Shown piece by piece: positions 9,810 through 18,509 of a stretch of DNA of 64,000 nucleotides. How positions within the stretch are numbered: the stretch's first letter is position 1; each line of letters opens with the position of its first letter. The notes beneath the pieces are model-generated. The model searched no databases. It was not told the DNA's origin and saw nothing but the letters and a program-made list of their open reading frames with translations. The position numbers and the translations under genes are program-made. Source of the stretch: Tsuneonella mangrovi. Its GTDB lineage: Bacteria; Pseudomonadota; Alphaproteobacteria; Sphingomonadales; Sphingomonadaceae. Location of the stretch: the NCBI RefSeq assembly GCF_002269345.1, contig NZ_CP022889.1, positions 1,364,001 to 1,428,000 on the forward strand. Direction: 5' to 3'.

Positions 9810-10204
9810 GGCTGGACCAGTTCGATCTGAACGCCGCGGGTCGAAGCGGGATGGATGAAGTTGCACCAGAAATCACCCGCTCCCTTGATCGGGGCCGGCT
9901 CGAGCAATCGCAAGTCGCGTTCGGCGCACCACCGCTCGGCTTCAGCGAAGTCGGCGATCTGGTATGCAAAGTGATGCACCCCGCCCACCCCCTGGTTGAA
10001 GCGCAGCAGCGGACCATCATCCGCGACGACAAGTTCGATCGCCGCGCCTCCACCAGCCGGACGGGTAAACACGCACCAGCAATGCCATCGCTCGACATAG
10101 CCGCGATAGTCCTCGGTCAGCCCGAAAGTCGCCATGTGTTCCTCGACATCGCGCATCGACGACAGCACGATCCCCACATGGTGGAGCGTATAGGTCTCGA
10201 ACAT
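9803..10204 (-). CDS. VOC-family protein (glyoxalase/epimerase-like)
   Basis: A 133-aa vicinal-oxygen-chelate protein. The N-terminus LHHVGIVLSSM and central GGVHHFAYQIADF match the paired beta-alpha-beta-beta-beta modules and metal-binding His residues of methylmalonyl-CoA epimerase-like proteins. It sits between the SGNH-like gene and the acyltransferase-3 gene with one-base and seven-base overlaps. It may epimerise or process the acyl group used by the neighbouring ACP/MBOAT module. Its substrate is unknown. Confidence 0.75.
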   Translation of the reverse strand: MFETYTLHHVGIVLSSMRDVEEHMATFGLTEDYRGYVERWHCWCVFTRPAGGGAAIELVVADDGPLLRFNQGVGGVHHFAYQIADFAEAERWCAERDLRLLEPAPIKGAGDFWCNFIHPASTRGVQIELVQPW

Positions 10205-11265
10205 CAGCGCCCCTTCTCTGTCGGCAGCGGGGTTGCTTCCAGCAACCGGCGGTCCACGATCTGCCCGGCGAGCCAGCCGGTCAGACGGGCCGATCCGATG
10301 CGGTTGGAGTGTGCATAATCGGAATAGTTGCGCGGGTCCTGCGCAAGGAAGTCGGCCTGCAGCAATGGGCCAAAGCGACGATAGAAATTCGCGCCCTTTA
10401 CCGGCACCGCATGGGCAAACACCGGCGTGTAGAGGAACACCACTTTGGTCCCGTTGGCTTTGGCGAGCCGGGCAATTCGGGGGGTGTAAGTCCGTTCGAT
10501 CGCAAATTCGTAGTCGGCAAGCGACGGTGGAAGCAGCGGGGGAGCGATCGAATTCATGCGAGCATCCGCCCCGGGGCGTAGCTCGGCAGCAGTATGCACG
10601 GCATCCCGGTCGACATAGCGCCCCGTTGGCGAGGCAAAGCTGCGGGTGGTGTCGAAATCGGTCCCGGCATAGTGCGCGCGGTCGAACCGCACACGATCGC
10701 CGAATGCGTGAGGAAATAACGTCTGCACGAACAGCGCCATCTGGCGATAAGGCACCGCCGCGAGGTTGGTAAAATAGGCGGAATTGATGAGCACCGGTGC
10801 AGCCGCAATATCGCGCGCATCGGCCATGTCGCGAAACGCTGGGTGCGCTTCTCGCGGCATTTGCCCGATCGCGGAAAGTACGATCAGCTTCACTTCGGGA
10901 TGATCGCGAAGCAGTTGCTTGACGATGACGTAGTGCGCATCGTCGCCTTCTTGCGGCAGCGAAAGGTTGGCTACGTGGACCGGACGGCCCAGCGCCTTGC
11001 CCAGCTTTGCCTGCAACAGTGGCGCGCGCACACCGGCCTGCAGCCGCGAGTTGCCAACGATGGCGATGTCGATCGGGATCTTGTCGAACGCGATCCGCTC
11101 ATACCCCCAGACCGTCCGGAACTGGAGTGTAGGGAGCAGCTGCTGGTAGCGGATGTAGCGATCGTGCGGCAACGCGAACGTGGCCGCGAATAACGCCGCG
11201 AAAACCAGCGCGAACAGGCCGAGTAGCGGCCATGCCGCTCGCCTCGTTTCGTCCGTATCTGCCAT
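10204..11265 (-). CDS. SGNH/AlgJ-AlgX-like partner of the MBOAT acyltransferase
   Basis: A 353-aa protein with one N-terminal membrane helix (LLGLFALVFAALFAATFAL) and a periplasmic domain. ATG 11265 has a good ribosome site (GGAGG, 5 bases away), so the upstream GTG is not needed. VGNSRLQAG looks like the SGNH block I nucleophile and DYAHSN near the end like the catalytic Asp-His block. Such proteins act with MBOAT proteins to move acyl groups onto extracellular polymers (AlgJ/AlgX, DltD). It lies 24 bases downstream of the MBOAT gene. Overall similarity to named families is weak, so I do not assign a symbol. Confidence 0.6.
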   Translation of the reverse strand: MADTDETRRAAWPLLGLFALVFAALFAATFALPHDRYIRYQQLLPTLQFRTVWGYERIAFDKIPIDIAIVGNSRLQAGVRAPLLQAKLGKALGRPVHVANLSLPQEGDDAHYVIVKQLLRDHPEVKLIVLSAIGQMPREAHPAFRDMADARDIAAAPVLINSAYFTNLAAVPYRQMALFVQTLFPHAFGDRVRFDRAHYAGTDFDTTRSFASPTGRYVDRDAVHTAAELRPGADARMNSIAPPLLPPSLADYEFAIERTYTPRIARLAKANGTKVVFLYTPVFAHAVPVKGANFYRRFGPLLQADFLAQDPRNYSDYAHSNRIGSARLTGWLAGQIVDRRLLEATPLPTEKGR

Positions 11266-11289
11266 TTCGTCCTCCACCTAACCGCCCGA

Positions 11290-12840
11290 TCAGAAGTTGA
11301 AGTAGATGAACGCGCTCGTCCCGCGCGAGATGAACGCGACGCCCAGAAAGAACACGATTGCCGCAGCGATAGTCCAGCGAGCGGCCATGCGCCATTGGCA
11401 CCATCCGCGATAGGTCTCGAGCGCGCGCCAGCGGGGCCATTCGAGCACCGGGTCAAACCGGCCCATGATCTGCTGGGTGTTGGGCACCGCGAACATGGCA
11501 ATGTAACACGCTGCAGTTGCTGCCAATGCGCCGACAACGCCGAGCGGCCACTGCGCATGTGCGGCAAGGCCGTCGCCGCCGCCGGCCATCGCGGCCAGCA
11601 TCGCGAACGCACTGTGCAGGTTGGCCGATCCGAACGGGACCATCGACACGACAAACGCGAGCACCGTGGCCGCTTGTGCTGCGGGGCGGTGCCACCCGTG
11701 CGCCGGCAGACCCGCCTTGCGCCGCTGCTTGCGAGCATCCTTGCGCAGCATCGCCCACGCTTCGTTGGTCGCCATGTAGATGCCTTGCATCAGCCCGAAC
11801 AGCACAAAGGTCCATCCTGCTCCGTGCCAGATGCCGACCACCATCATAGCGATCATCGTCGGCACGATCACACCGAGACCAAGCGCGCCCCACGCGCCGA
11901 AACCGCTCCCGATCGCCACCCGGGTGAGCGAAAGGCTCAGCGGCTGGAACACGTAGGACTGAACCCAGCGGCCGAGAGTGATGTGCCAGCGACGCCAGAT
12001 CTCGACCACGCTGGTAGAGCGCAGCGGCGAATGGAAGTTGAGCGGCAAGACGATCCCGAACATGCGCGCCGCGCCGATCGCCATGTCCGAATATCCCGAG
12101 AAGTCGAAATAGACTTGCCCGGTGTAGGAGAGTGCACCGATCCAGCTGTCGAGCCACCCGAGCGGCGTGCCGACCTTGGCCCCGCCGAAAACCGGGGCGG
12201 CGTTAAGCGCCAGCGTGTCGGCGATCACCGTCTTCTTGAACAGGCCGATCGAGAAGATGACGAGTCCGATCAGGATCGACTGGCCGATACGCCCGCAGCT
12301 GACCGGCTCGCGATGCTGCCGCACCGTCTCCTCGTAGCGCACGATTGGGCCGGCGAGCAGCTGCGGGAAGAACAGTACGAACGAGGCATAGTCGAGCGGC
12401 TTGCCGGGCCCGAAGCGCCCGCGGCTGACGTCGACAAGGTAGCCGATCTGCTGGAAGGTGAAGAACGAGATGCCGAGCGGGAAGATCACCTTCTCGAGAG
12501 TGAATCCGCTATCGAACAGGGTGTTCAAGGTGCGGAGTACGAACTCGATGTACTTGAAGTACCCCAGCACCGCGACATTCGCGATCACCGCCGCTGCCAT
12601 TGCCGCGAAGCGCCAGTTCTCGCGGACACGTGCGATGCACACGGCTGCAAGGTAATTGAGCGCCACCGACACCAGCAGCAACGGAACGAATTGCGGTCCG
12701 CCGAGCGCGTAGAACGCCAGTGTCGCGACAATCATGAATGGCCGACGCAGCGCGGCAAGCCTGGTCAATGCCAGCAAGTAGTATCCTGCGACCACGAACG
12801 GCAGGAACCCGAAAACGAATCCGATCGAATTGAACAGCAT
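11290..12840 (-). CDS. MBOAT family O-acyltransferase (AlgI/DltB-like)
   Basis: A 516-aa protein with about 11-13 membrane helices. Signatures are IFPLGISFFTFQQIGYLVD, the LLAGPIVRYEE segment, the W-R-WHITLGRW region and the GIWHGAGWTFVLFG motif with the catalytic His. MBOAT proteins carry an acyl group from a cytoplasmic thioester donor across the membrane to a polymer. Upstream are the FkbH-like gene (58 bases) and ACP gene; downstream is the SGNH-like gene. This suggests that its donor is the acyl-ACP made by those two proteins. Confidence 0.9.
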   Translation of the reverse strand: MLFNSIGFVFGFLPFVVAGYYLLALTRLAALRRPFMIVATLAFYALGGPQFVPLLLVSVALNYLAAVCIARVRENWRFAAMAAAVIANVAVLGYFKYIEFVLRTLNTLFDSGFTLEKVIFPLGISFFTFQQIGYLVDVSRGRFGPGKPLDYASFVLFFPQLLAGPIVRYEETVRQHREPVSCGRIGQSILIGLVIFSIGLFKKTVIADTLALNAAPVFGGAKVGTPLGWLDSWIGALSYTGQVYFDFSGYSDMAIGAARMFGIVLPLNFHSPLRSTSVVEIWRRWHITLGRWVQSYVFQPLSLSLTRVAIGSGFGAWGALGLGVIVPTMIAMMVVGIWHGAGWTFVLFGLMQGIYMATNEAWAMLRKDARKQRRKAGLPAHGWHRPAAQAATVLAFVVSMVPFGSANLHSAFAMLAAMAGGGDGLAAHAQWPLGVVGALAATAACYIAMFAVPNTQQIMGRFDPVLEWPRWRALETYRGWCQWRMAARWTIAAAIVFFLGVAFISRGTSAFIYFNF

Positions 12841-12898
12841 CGCTGGCCTGTCCTCCCCCGTCAGGCTCGCTCGGCAACGGTCTGCCAGGCCACTGCGC

Positions 12899-14791
12899 TC
12901 ATGCCGTCACGTCCATCGGAAGATCCGGCGCGCCATAGCTGGCGAGATCGAGCGACCAGAATGTCGTTCCGCCCTCGCCTTCTCCGGCGGCATCGAAGCC
13001 GAGGTTCGCGAAGTGGTCGGCCACCAGCCCGTTGCGCGCGGTCGGCAGGTAGGTTCCCAGCAATTTCTCGACCCCCGCTTCCCGTGCCGCCTCCGCGATA
13101 TGCGCGAGAATCGCTTCCTCGACCCGGCGGCCGAGCACGCGGCAGCTCATCAGCCAGGTGTCGCAGCACCATTCGTCCGCCCCGCGATCGAAGATCACCA
13201 CCGAAATCATTCCGTTGTCGCCGAAACGGTCGGCCAGGCGCACCTGGATCGCATACTTCGCCGGATCGGATGCGATCGCGGCAACCTCCGCTTCGGAATA
13301 GCGCCTGGTCGTGAGGTTAAACTGGTTCGACTTGTTGACCAACTGAGCGATACGTGCGCGTCCCTGATCGTCGAACGGGCGGATCGTGCAGGTCATCTCG
13401 AGCGACCGCAGGTAGCCATCCAAGTCGCCCGCCTGCGCCTTCGATGCGGTGCGCAGGGCGTTTGCGCGGTACATCTGCGCGCGGTCGCGGTCTTCCTCGC
13501 CGAACGAAACGGCCTCGAAATATCCCGCCATCGACAGCAGCTGCACGTAGTCCGCCGGTTCCTCGCCGACTTCGGGCACGGCGACCTCGGGCAGCTCCTG
13601 CCGCACCCGCTCGCGTTCGGCGGGATTGTCGTCGAGCAGGACCAGCGCATCGGTACCGATGTCGAGTGCCTCGGCGATCGCCCGCATATTGCTCGCCTTG
13701 TCGCTCCAGTTCGCGACGAAGGCAGCGAAATGCTCTTCCTTGAGCACCATCTCATCGTGCTCGCGGATTGCGCGCAGAGCGACATCGGAAACGTTCTTCG
13801 AACACACCGCGAGCAGGACCCCACGGCTGCGCAGGTCGAGCGCGTAGGACTGGATAGCGAGATGCGCTTCGCCGCGCGCCGATCCTTGCCCGAGCACGAT
13901 ACCTTCGACCCCGTCGTCGCCGATCACCCCGCCCCACAGCGTTTCATCGAGATCGAGCACAAGGCACTTGCGGGACAACCCGCGCGCCGCGGCGAGCAAG
14001 CGGCACAAGTGCTCGGCGTAGAGCGGAACGGCGTCGAGCGCGAACGGCAGCTTGGCATCATGCCAGCGCATCGGATCGTGCCAGCGCGACAAGCCAATGG
14101 TTTCGGCGATCGCCGCAGTGTCGAGCAGCAGGTTGCCCGGACCGACAAGCTCGCTCGCGAGGCGCGCGTTGAACCTTTGGGTCATCGTCCTGATAGACCC
14201 GGCCATGCGCACGTCGAAGCTGCCGAACAGGCCTTCCTGCGGCATTGGCAAGGTCTGGAGGATCGCCCCCGCCCCGAGATTGGCTTGCGCCGCGTCGCGC
14301 AATGTCGCCGCTTGCCCGAGCGCGGCCTCGACCGCCTCTTCGGCTACAACGTCGCTAAGGACCGGACGCGCAAGCCCCAACGCGTGATGATCGAACGACA
14401 GCAGGACGTAGTCCGGTTGCGTGATCGCAAGCGCGGATTGCGGATCGAGCAATCGCTGCGCGGCCAATCCGAATGCGGCGCTCTCCACCGTGACCATCAA
14501 GCCGTGGCGAAGCCCGGTGGCCGGGATCGCTTCGGCCACGAATTCGACCGTGTGGCTTGCGGCGATGGTCAGCTTGATCGGTCGCAACCCGCCCGAGGCC
14601 CCGAGGGCTTCGACACTGGTACCAATCAATTTGCTCAGTTGCCCCAGCTGCGAGAGATTGAGCGTATGGCGGGCCAACGCGATAGCCTGGCGCTCCTCCA
14701 ATCCGCCAGCTGCCCGCATTGCCTTGAGCTGCTGGCGAAAGTCCGCCGGTGGCGGCGGCAGCCACGGGAGAGAAAGGGGATCGACGCTCAT
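12899..14791 (-). CDS. FkbH-like HAD-IIIC protein, probable glyceryl-carrier loading enzyme
   Basis: A 630-aa three-part protein: an N-terminal SGNH-like region, a central HAD domain with CLVLDLDETLWGGVIG (DxDxT, about residues 274-289) and LVLLDDNPAERERV, and a C-terminal GNAT-like region (NQFNLTTRRYSEAEV). Characterised FkbH-type enzymes take 1,3-bisphosphoglycerate, dephosphorylate it and load glycerate on an ACP thiol. The next upstream gene is a free-standing ACP, 27 bases away, and the MBOAT gene follows. Loading of a glyceryl unit for transfer to EPS is therefore inferred. Some FkbH-like proteins act on other acids, so the exact group is uncertain. Confidence 0.85.
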   Translation of the reverse strand: MSVDPLSLPWLPPPPADFRQQLKAMRAAGGLEERQAIALARHTLNLSQLGQLSKLIGTSVEALGASGGLRPIKLTIAASHTVEFVAEAIPATGLRHGLMVTVESAAFGLAAQRLLDPQSALAITQPDYVLLSFDHHALGLARPVLSDVVAEEAVEAALGQAATLRDAAQANLGAGAILQTLPMPQEGLFGSFDVRMAGSIRTMTQRFNARLASELVGPGNLLLDTAAIAETIGLSRWHDPMRWHDAKLPFALDAVPLYAEHLCRLLAAARGLSRKCLVLDLDETLWGGVIGDDGVEGIVLGQGSARGEAHLAIQSYALDLRSRGVLLAVCSKNVSDVALRAIREHDEMVLKEEHFAAFVANWSDKASNMRAIAEALDIGTDALVLLDDNPAERERVRQELPEVAVPEVGEEPADYVQLLSMAGYFEAVSFGEEDRDRAQMYRANALRTASKAQAGDLDGYLRSLEMTCTIRPFDDQGRARIAQLVNKSNQFNLTTRRYSEAEVAAIASDPAKYAIQVRLADRFGDNGMISVVIFDRGADEWCCDTWLMSCRVLGRRVEEAILAHIAEAAREAGVEKLLGTYLPTARNGLVADHFANLGFDAAGEGEGGTTFWSLDLASYGAPDLPMDVTA

Positions 14792-14818
14792 CGCGGGCAG
14801 GCCCGGGAAGCTGCCACC

Positions 14819-15061
14819 TCAGCCCAACTTCGTCTGCACGAGATCGACCATCTCGCCGATGTTTCGCAGCCCCTCGATCTGGCTGTTGGTGAAACGGATT
14901 GCGAACGCCGTCTCCACCGCAACCATGAAGCGGATGTTCGAAAGGCTGTCCCATTCTTCGATGTCAGCAGCCGACAATCCGTCGCGATATTCGAACACAT
15001 CGAGGTCGAACACGTCCTCGATGATGCCCGTGAGCCGGTCGATGATGTCTGCGCGCGTCAC
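14819..15061 (-). CDS. Acyl carrier protein
   Basis: An 80-aa ACP. GTG 15061 is chosen (VTRADIIDRLTGIIEDVF) because the preceding in-frame residues are not ACP-like and a GGGAG ribosome site precedes it. The phosphopantetheine Ser is in EEWDSLSNIRFMVAVE, the standard DSL motif at the start of helix II. It is the first gene of the minus-strand ACP-FkbH-MBOAT-SGNH-VOC-acyltransferase unit. It is the likely thioester carrier for the group loaded by the FkbH-like protein. Confidence 0.88.
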   Translation of the reverse strand: MTRADIIDRLTGIIEDVFDLDVFEYRDGLSAADIEEWDSLSNIRFMVAVETAFAIRFTNSQIEGLRNIGEMVDLVQTKLG

Positions 15062-15284
15062 GAAGGGGTCTCCCGGGAAGTGCGTAGCGTGACCGTCGGC
15101 CAATGGAAGCCAGCGAACGCTCAAACCTGTTCGTTCCTAACCACCGGACATACGATCCGCAACGCCCGGTCACGGCGATCGGGTCGGCAAGCCACAGCAA
15201 AAGATCCAGGTCCTACAGGGGTTTCCTACACGGCAGGTCACGTGATAGCGCGATGTTCCTTTTTTGTTCTATGTGGAGCATCCC

Positions 15285-15554
15285 ATGATTCACGATCCAT
15301 TCCAGAATGCTAGCGACAGCCCGACCGCCCCGGCCGAAGACTGCTTCGCGATCACGCCCGACGACGTGGCCGAGCTGGCCACTGCACCCAAGGCGATCTA
15401 TGTCGGAACCGGCGGCGATGTAACGCTTGTTCCGCTCCACGGCAGTGCTCCGGTGACGTTCCGCAATGTCGCAGACAGCAGCGTGCTGGCGATCCGCGCG
15501 CGCGCCATCCACGCCACCGGCACCACCGCAACCGACATCGTCGGGCTCGCCTGA
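15285..15554 (+). CDS. GTA-like spike base protein (RCAP_Rcc01079 family)
   Basis: An 89-aa protein beginning at ATG 15285 after a GGAG ribosome site. The pattern CFAITPDDVAELATAPKAIYVGTGGDV, TFRNVADSSVLAIRARA and ATGTTATDIVGL resembles the small spike base protein of Rhodobacter gene transfer agents. There it anchors head spikes that bind recipient-cell capsule. The next gene, a beta-helix protein, starts inside its stop codon (TGATG). No other phage structural genes are nearby. Confidence 0.7.
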   Translation: MIHDPFQNASDSPTAPAEDCFAITPDDVAELATAPKAIYVGTGGDVTLVPLHGSAPVTFRNVADSSVLAIRARAIHATGTTATDIVGLA

Positions 15555-17629
15555 TGAGCTGGCTCGGTTACGGATTCAATTCCGCCCGCAGTTCAAGGAT
15601 CGCTACCGGCAAGCCGGCAAATGCAGGCCCCCCGGCGATCATGCCATCTGCGACGTGGGACGGGACGGCAGGGAGTGGTTTTGCGACCACCCCGAGCGAC
15701 CCTGTGCGCACCACCGCGAAGCCGGCGATACGCCCGATCGTTGTGCCCAACCAGTACTTCACCGGCGAACTGCTGGTGGGGGTGACTGCCTGGGCCAATA
15801 ATTCGGGATCGCTGGTCGACAACTGCGGGCTGTCGCACGTTACGGTTCACTGCGAAGGGAGCAGCGTCGATATCGCGGCACCGAGCTTCCAATCGTTCCC
15901 CGATGCCAACGGCAATACTGTGACCTACTTCGGTTGGTGGGCGAAACTTCAGCACTCCGGCACCGACGGTCATGCGCAGGTTTACTTCGAAGCGGTACCA
16001 AGCGACACGACGATGCAACACCGGGTGATCGGCCCCTACCAGTTCAGCCCCCAGCCGACGCTGCACGATTTCTCGGTCGAGGTCGCACCGTCGGCAGCAG
16101 TTGTCACCGGTGCGAGCTACCAGTCGATCAGCGCGGCAATTTCCTATTTGAAGGGAGTCGGCGCGCAGAATCCGCTGGTGACGATTGTCGAGCCGGGCAC
16201 TTACGCCACCGGCAACGGGCCTCCCAATTACTATGGGCTTGCCGGGTTTGTGACGATTGCGGCCAGCGTGCCTGTGACGATCGGGTTTCCGACCTACACC
16301 ACCGATACGGCCGCGCTGCTATACACCGATCGCACCGTCCTCTGCTTTCGCGGCAGCAACATCACCATCGACATGGCAAACGCCAGCGAGATTTACTTCA
16401 ACAACTCGAATTCCCCGACGCGCGACCTGTGGTTCGACGGGGTCACCTTCACGAACAGCCTTGGCCGCGAAGCGTTGTGGCGCAAGGGAATCCGGCCTTA
16501 CACCGCGTTCTGCAGCTACTACCCTTGGTTCACTGAAGTCACGGTTCACGACGTGGCGCTGGGCTATGGCAGTGCCAACCTCGTGCGCGGGGGCAGCGCA
16601 ACGACCGTGGGATTCGACGTGTTTCCCGACGCTCGCTGCGCAATCGGCCACACGGTCACAGACCATTCGCTGCAATTCCTTGTGAGCGACACGCCGGCGC
16701 TAGAGGTGTCGTACGCCGGGGTGGAAGCCACCGCGACGCTGGCCCGAAGCGGCGGGGTCGACCCCAACGACACGACCTACACCGCCAAATGGGGTGCCAA
16801 CAGCGCGACCTTCGCGGTCGGTTCCAAGGAAGCATATCTCACAGGGGCGACCGGCGACGGGTACACAGTGCAGGACGTGGCCGACTGGCTCAACGGCTTG
16901 GGCGTAGGCTTTACGGCGACGGTGTTGACCAACGAATTCCGCGCCAGCGCGCTGGGCATCGCGGGGACGCTGGGCAGCGGGTTCGGCGACACCGACGTCA
17001 AAAGTGCGACGTTGCAGTTGCTGGTCAATTTCGGCTCTCACGGCGACTGGTACCAACAGCGTTTCAACTATTTCCCGGAAAACTGCGTCATCGCCGATAA
17101 CACCGCAGTCAATATCCACGTCCAGTGCACGTTCCTGTCGACCAACATCGACACCCGCGACTTCGTGTTCGTCAACAACGCGTGGTACGTCGCACCCGGC
17201 GACGGGGTGTGGAATCCGGCGATTGTTTTCAGCCAGATCGGTCGGGATGGGCAAGCGAACACCTGCAGTCACGTGGTGCTCGCGCACAATTCGTGGTCCG
17301 ACCAGCGACTGAGCTATCGCAGTACCACGACGGCATTCGACGGCTATTGCCTCACGGCGAACAACACCATGCCCGAAATCGCCCTGACCAGCACGCCCAA
17401 CCCCTTCCCGACGATTGCTGACAACCACCTGCAGGCGGGGGCAGTCGATCCTGCCGGGGCGACAGGGACGACAATTGGCGGGACCGTGGCGGACCTGTTC
17501 GTGGACGCAGCGAACGGAGACTTCACTCCGGCTGGGGACCTCGCCACCAAGAAGAAGAAGCCGGTCGTCGCATATGACGGTGCAGGTGTGAAGCGCGGCA
17601 ATATGGCGCCGGCCGGCGCGTTCGCCTAG
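15554..17629 (+). CDS. Right-handed beta-helix spike-like protein
   Basis: A 691-aa protein rich in Asn, Thr, Gly and Val with repeated short strands (ITIDMANASEIYFNNSN, DLWFDGVTFTN, CVIADNTAVNIH), typical of a parallel beta-helix such as a tailspike or pectate-lyase-like fold. There is no signal peptide, so if exported it leaves by a route other than Sec; a virion-like structure would need none. The N-terminal 50 residues are low-complexity and may dock on the spike base encoded just upstream. Its position within a capsule locus suggests that it binds or cleaves a polysaccharide. No catalytic residues can be identified. Confidence 0.6.
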   Translation: MSWLGYGFNSARSSRIATGKPANAGPPAIMPSATWDGTAGSGFATTPSDPVRTTAKPAIRPIVVPNQYFTGELLVGVTAWANNSGSLVDNCGLSHVTVHCEGSSVDIAAPSFQSFPDANGNTVTYFGWWAKLQHSGTDGHAQVYFEAVPSDTTMQHRVIGPYQFSPQPTLHDFSVEVAPSAAVVTGASYQSISAAISYLKGVGAQNPLVTIVEPGTYATGNGPPNYYGLAGFVTIAASVPVTIGFPTYTTDTAALLYTDRTVLCFRGSNITIDMANASEIYFNNSNSPTRDLWFDGVTFTNSLGREALWRKGIRPYTAFCSYYPWFTEVTVHDVALGYGSANLVRGGSATTVGFDVFPDARCAIGHTVTDHSLQFLVSDTPALEVSYAGVEATATLARSGGVDPNDTTYTAKWGANSATFAVGSKEAYLTGATGDGYTVQDVADWLNGLGVGFTATVLTNEFRASALGIAGTLGSGFGDTDVKSATLQLLVNFGSHGDWYQQRFNYFPENCVIADNTAVNIHVQCTFLSTNIDTRDFVFVNNAWYVAPGDGVWNPAIVFSQIGRDGQANTCSHVVLAHNSWSDQRLSYRSTTTAFDGYCLTANNTMPEIALTSTPNPFPTIADNHLQAGAVDPAGATGTTIGGTVADLFVDAANGDFTPAGDLATKKKKPVVAYDGAGVKRGNMAPAGAFA

Positions 17630-17651
17630 CCGATGGGAACGGGCCTGCGGT

Positions 17652-18509
17652 TCAGGTGCCGGCGAGCTCCGCCATCAGCATTTGCCGCAGGTTTGCCCGC
17701 CAACCGGGCGGGGCAAGCCCAAGCAGCGCGTATGTCTCGCTGCAATCGAGCACCGAATAGGCAGGGCGGCGCGCAGCAACCGGATAGTCCGCGCTGGCGA
17801 TCGGTTCGACAGCAACGGCGCGATCGAGCAAGCCCAGCCGCCGCGCCTCCTTGTAAGTGGCGGCTGCCAGCTCGTGCCAGCTCGCCGCCCCGCCATCGCT
17901 GTAATGCCAGGTGCCCGATGCGCCGCGTTCCGCGAGCTGCCAGATCGCCCGCGCCGCTTCGGTGGCCCGGGTCGGCGTGCCGACCTGGTCGGCGACCACG
18001 CGGACTTCATCGCGTTCGGCCATCAACCGCAGCATCGTGCGTACGAAGTTCGCGCCTCCTGCCTCGTAGAGCCACGACGTACGGACAATGAGCGCATCCC
18101 GCCCGGCGGCATCCTCTCCGGCGGCCTTGCTCCGGCCATAAACCGACAGCGGGTTGCGCGCAGCGTCCGGCGGATAGGGGCACGTCGCCTCGCCATCGAA
18201 CACGTAATCGGTCGAAACCTGCACGAACTTAGCGCCGATGCTCGATGCCGCTTCCGCGAGGTGTCCGACAGCCGCCGCATTGATCGCGAAAGCCAACTCC
18301 GCCTCGCATTCGGCCCGATCGACCGCAGTGTAAGCCGCAGCGTTGATGACCAGGTCGGGAGATTCCTGAGTGACCACGCGGTAGATCGCCAGGGGATCGC
18401 CCAGGTCCAGCCTTGCGCGATCCGTCGCTACGCAATCCCATCCCGCAGGGGCAGCAGTGACAAGCGCCCGGCCAAGCTGCCCGCCGCCCCCCGTCACCAG
18501 CACCTTCAC
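17652..18509 (-). CDS. rfbD: dTDP-4-dehydrorhamnose reductase-like protein (RmlD)
   Basis: A 285-aa extended SDR with the Rossmann motif VLVTGGGGQLGRAL at the N-terminus, VINAAAYTAVDRAE, VSTDYVFDG and the catalytic YGRSKAAGE. These match RmlD/RfbD, which makes dTDP-L-rhamnose by NADPH reduction. The GTG start at 18509 overlaps the stop of the nucleotidyltransferase gene (GTGA), so it is the last gene of the lasso operon by spacing. No rmlA, rmlB or rmlC is in the window. It may serve EPS synthesis rather than lasso maturation. Confidence 0.85.
   Translation of the reverse strand: MKVLVTGGGGQLGRALVTAAPAGWDCVATDRARLDLGDPLAIYRVVTQESPDLVINAAAYTAVDRAECEAELAFAINAAAVGHLAEAASSIGAKFVQVSTDYVFDGEATCPYPPDAARNPLSVYGRSKAAGEDAAGRDALIVRTSWLYEAGGANFVRTMLRLMAERDEVRVVADQVGTPTRATEAARAIWQLAERGASGTWHYSDGGAASWHELAAATYKEARRLGLLDRAVAVEPIASADYPVAARRPAYSVLDCSETYALLGLAPPGWRANLRQMLMAELAGT

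Noticed and set aside
11395-13314. Long plus-strand open frame (639 codons) antisense to MBOAT and FkbH
   Set aside because: Arg/His-rich, no family motifs, and lies opposite two clear genes; a GC-rich shadow frame.
12830-15313. Plus-strand open frame of 827 codons opposite FkbH and ACP
   Set aside because: Covers the strand opposite two well-supported genes and has random composition.
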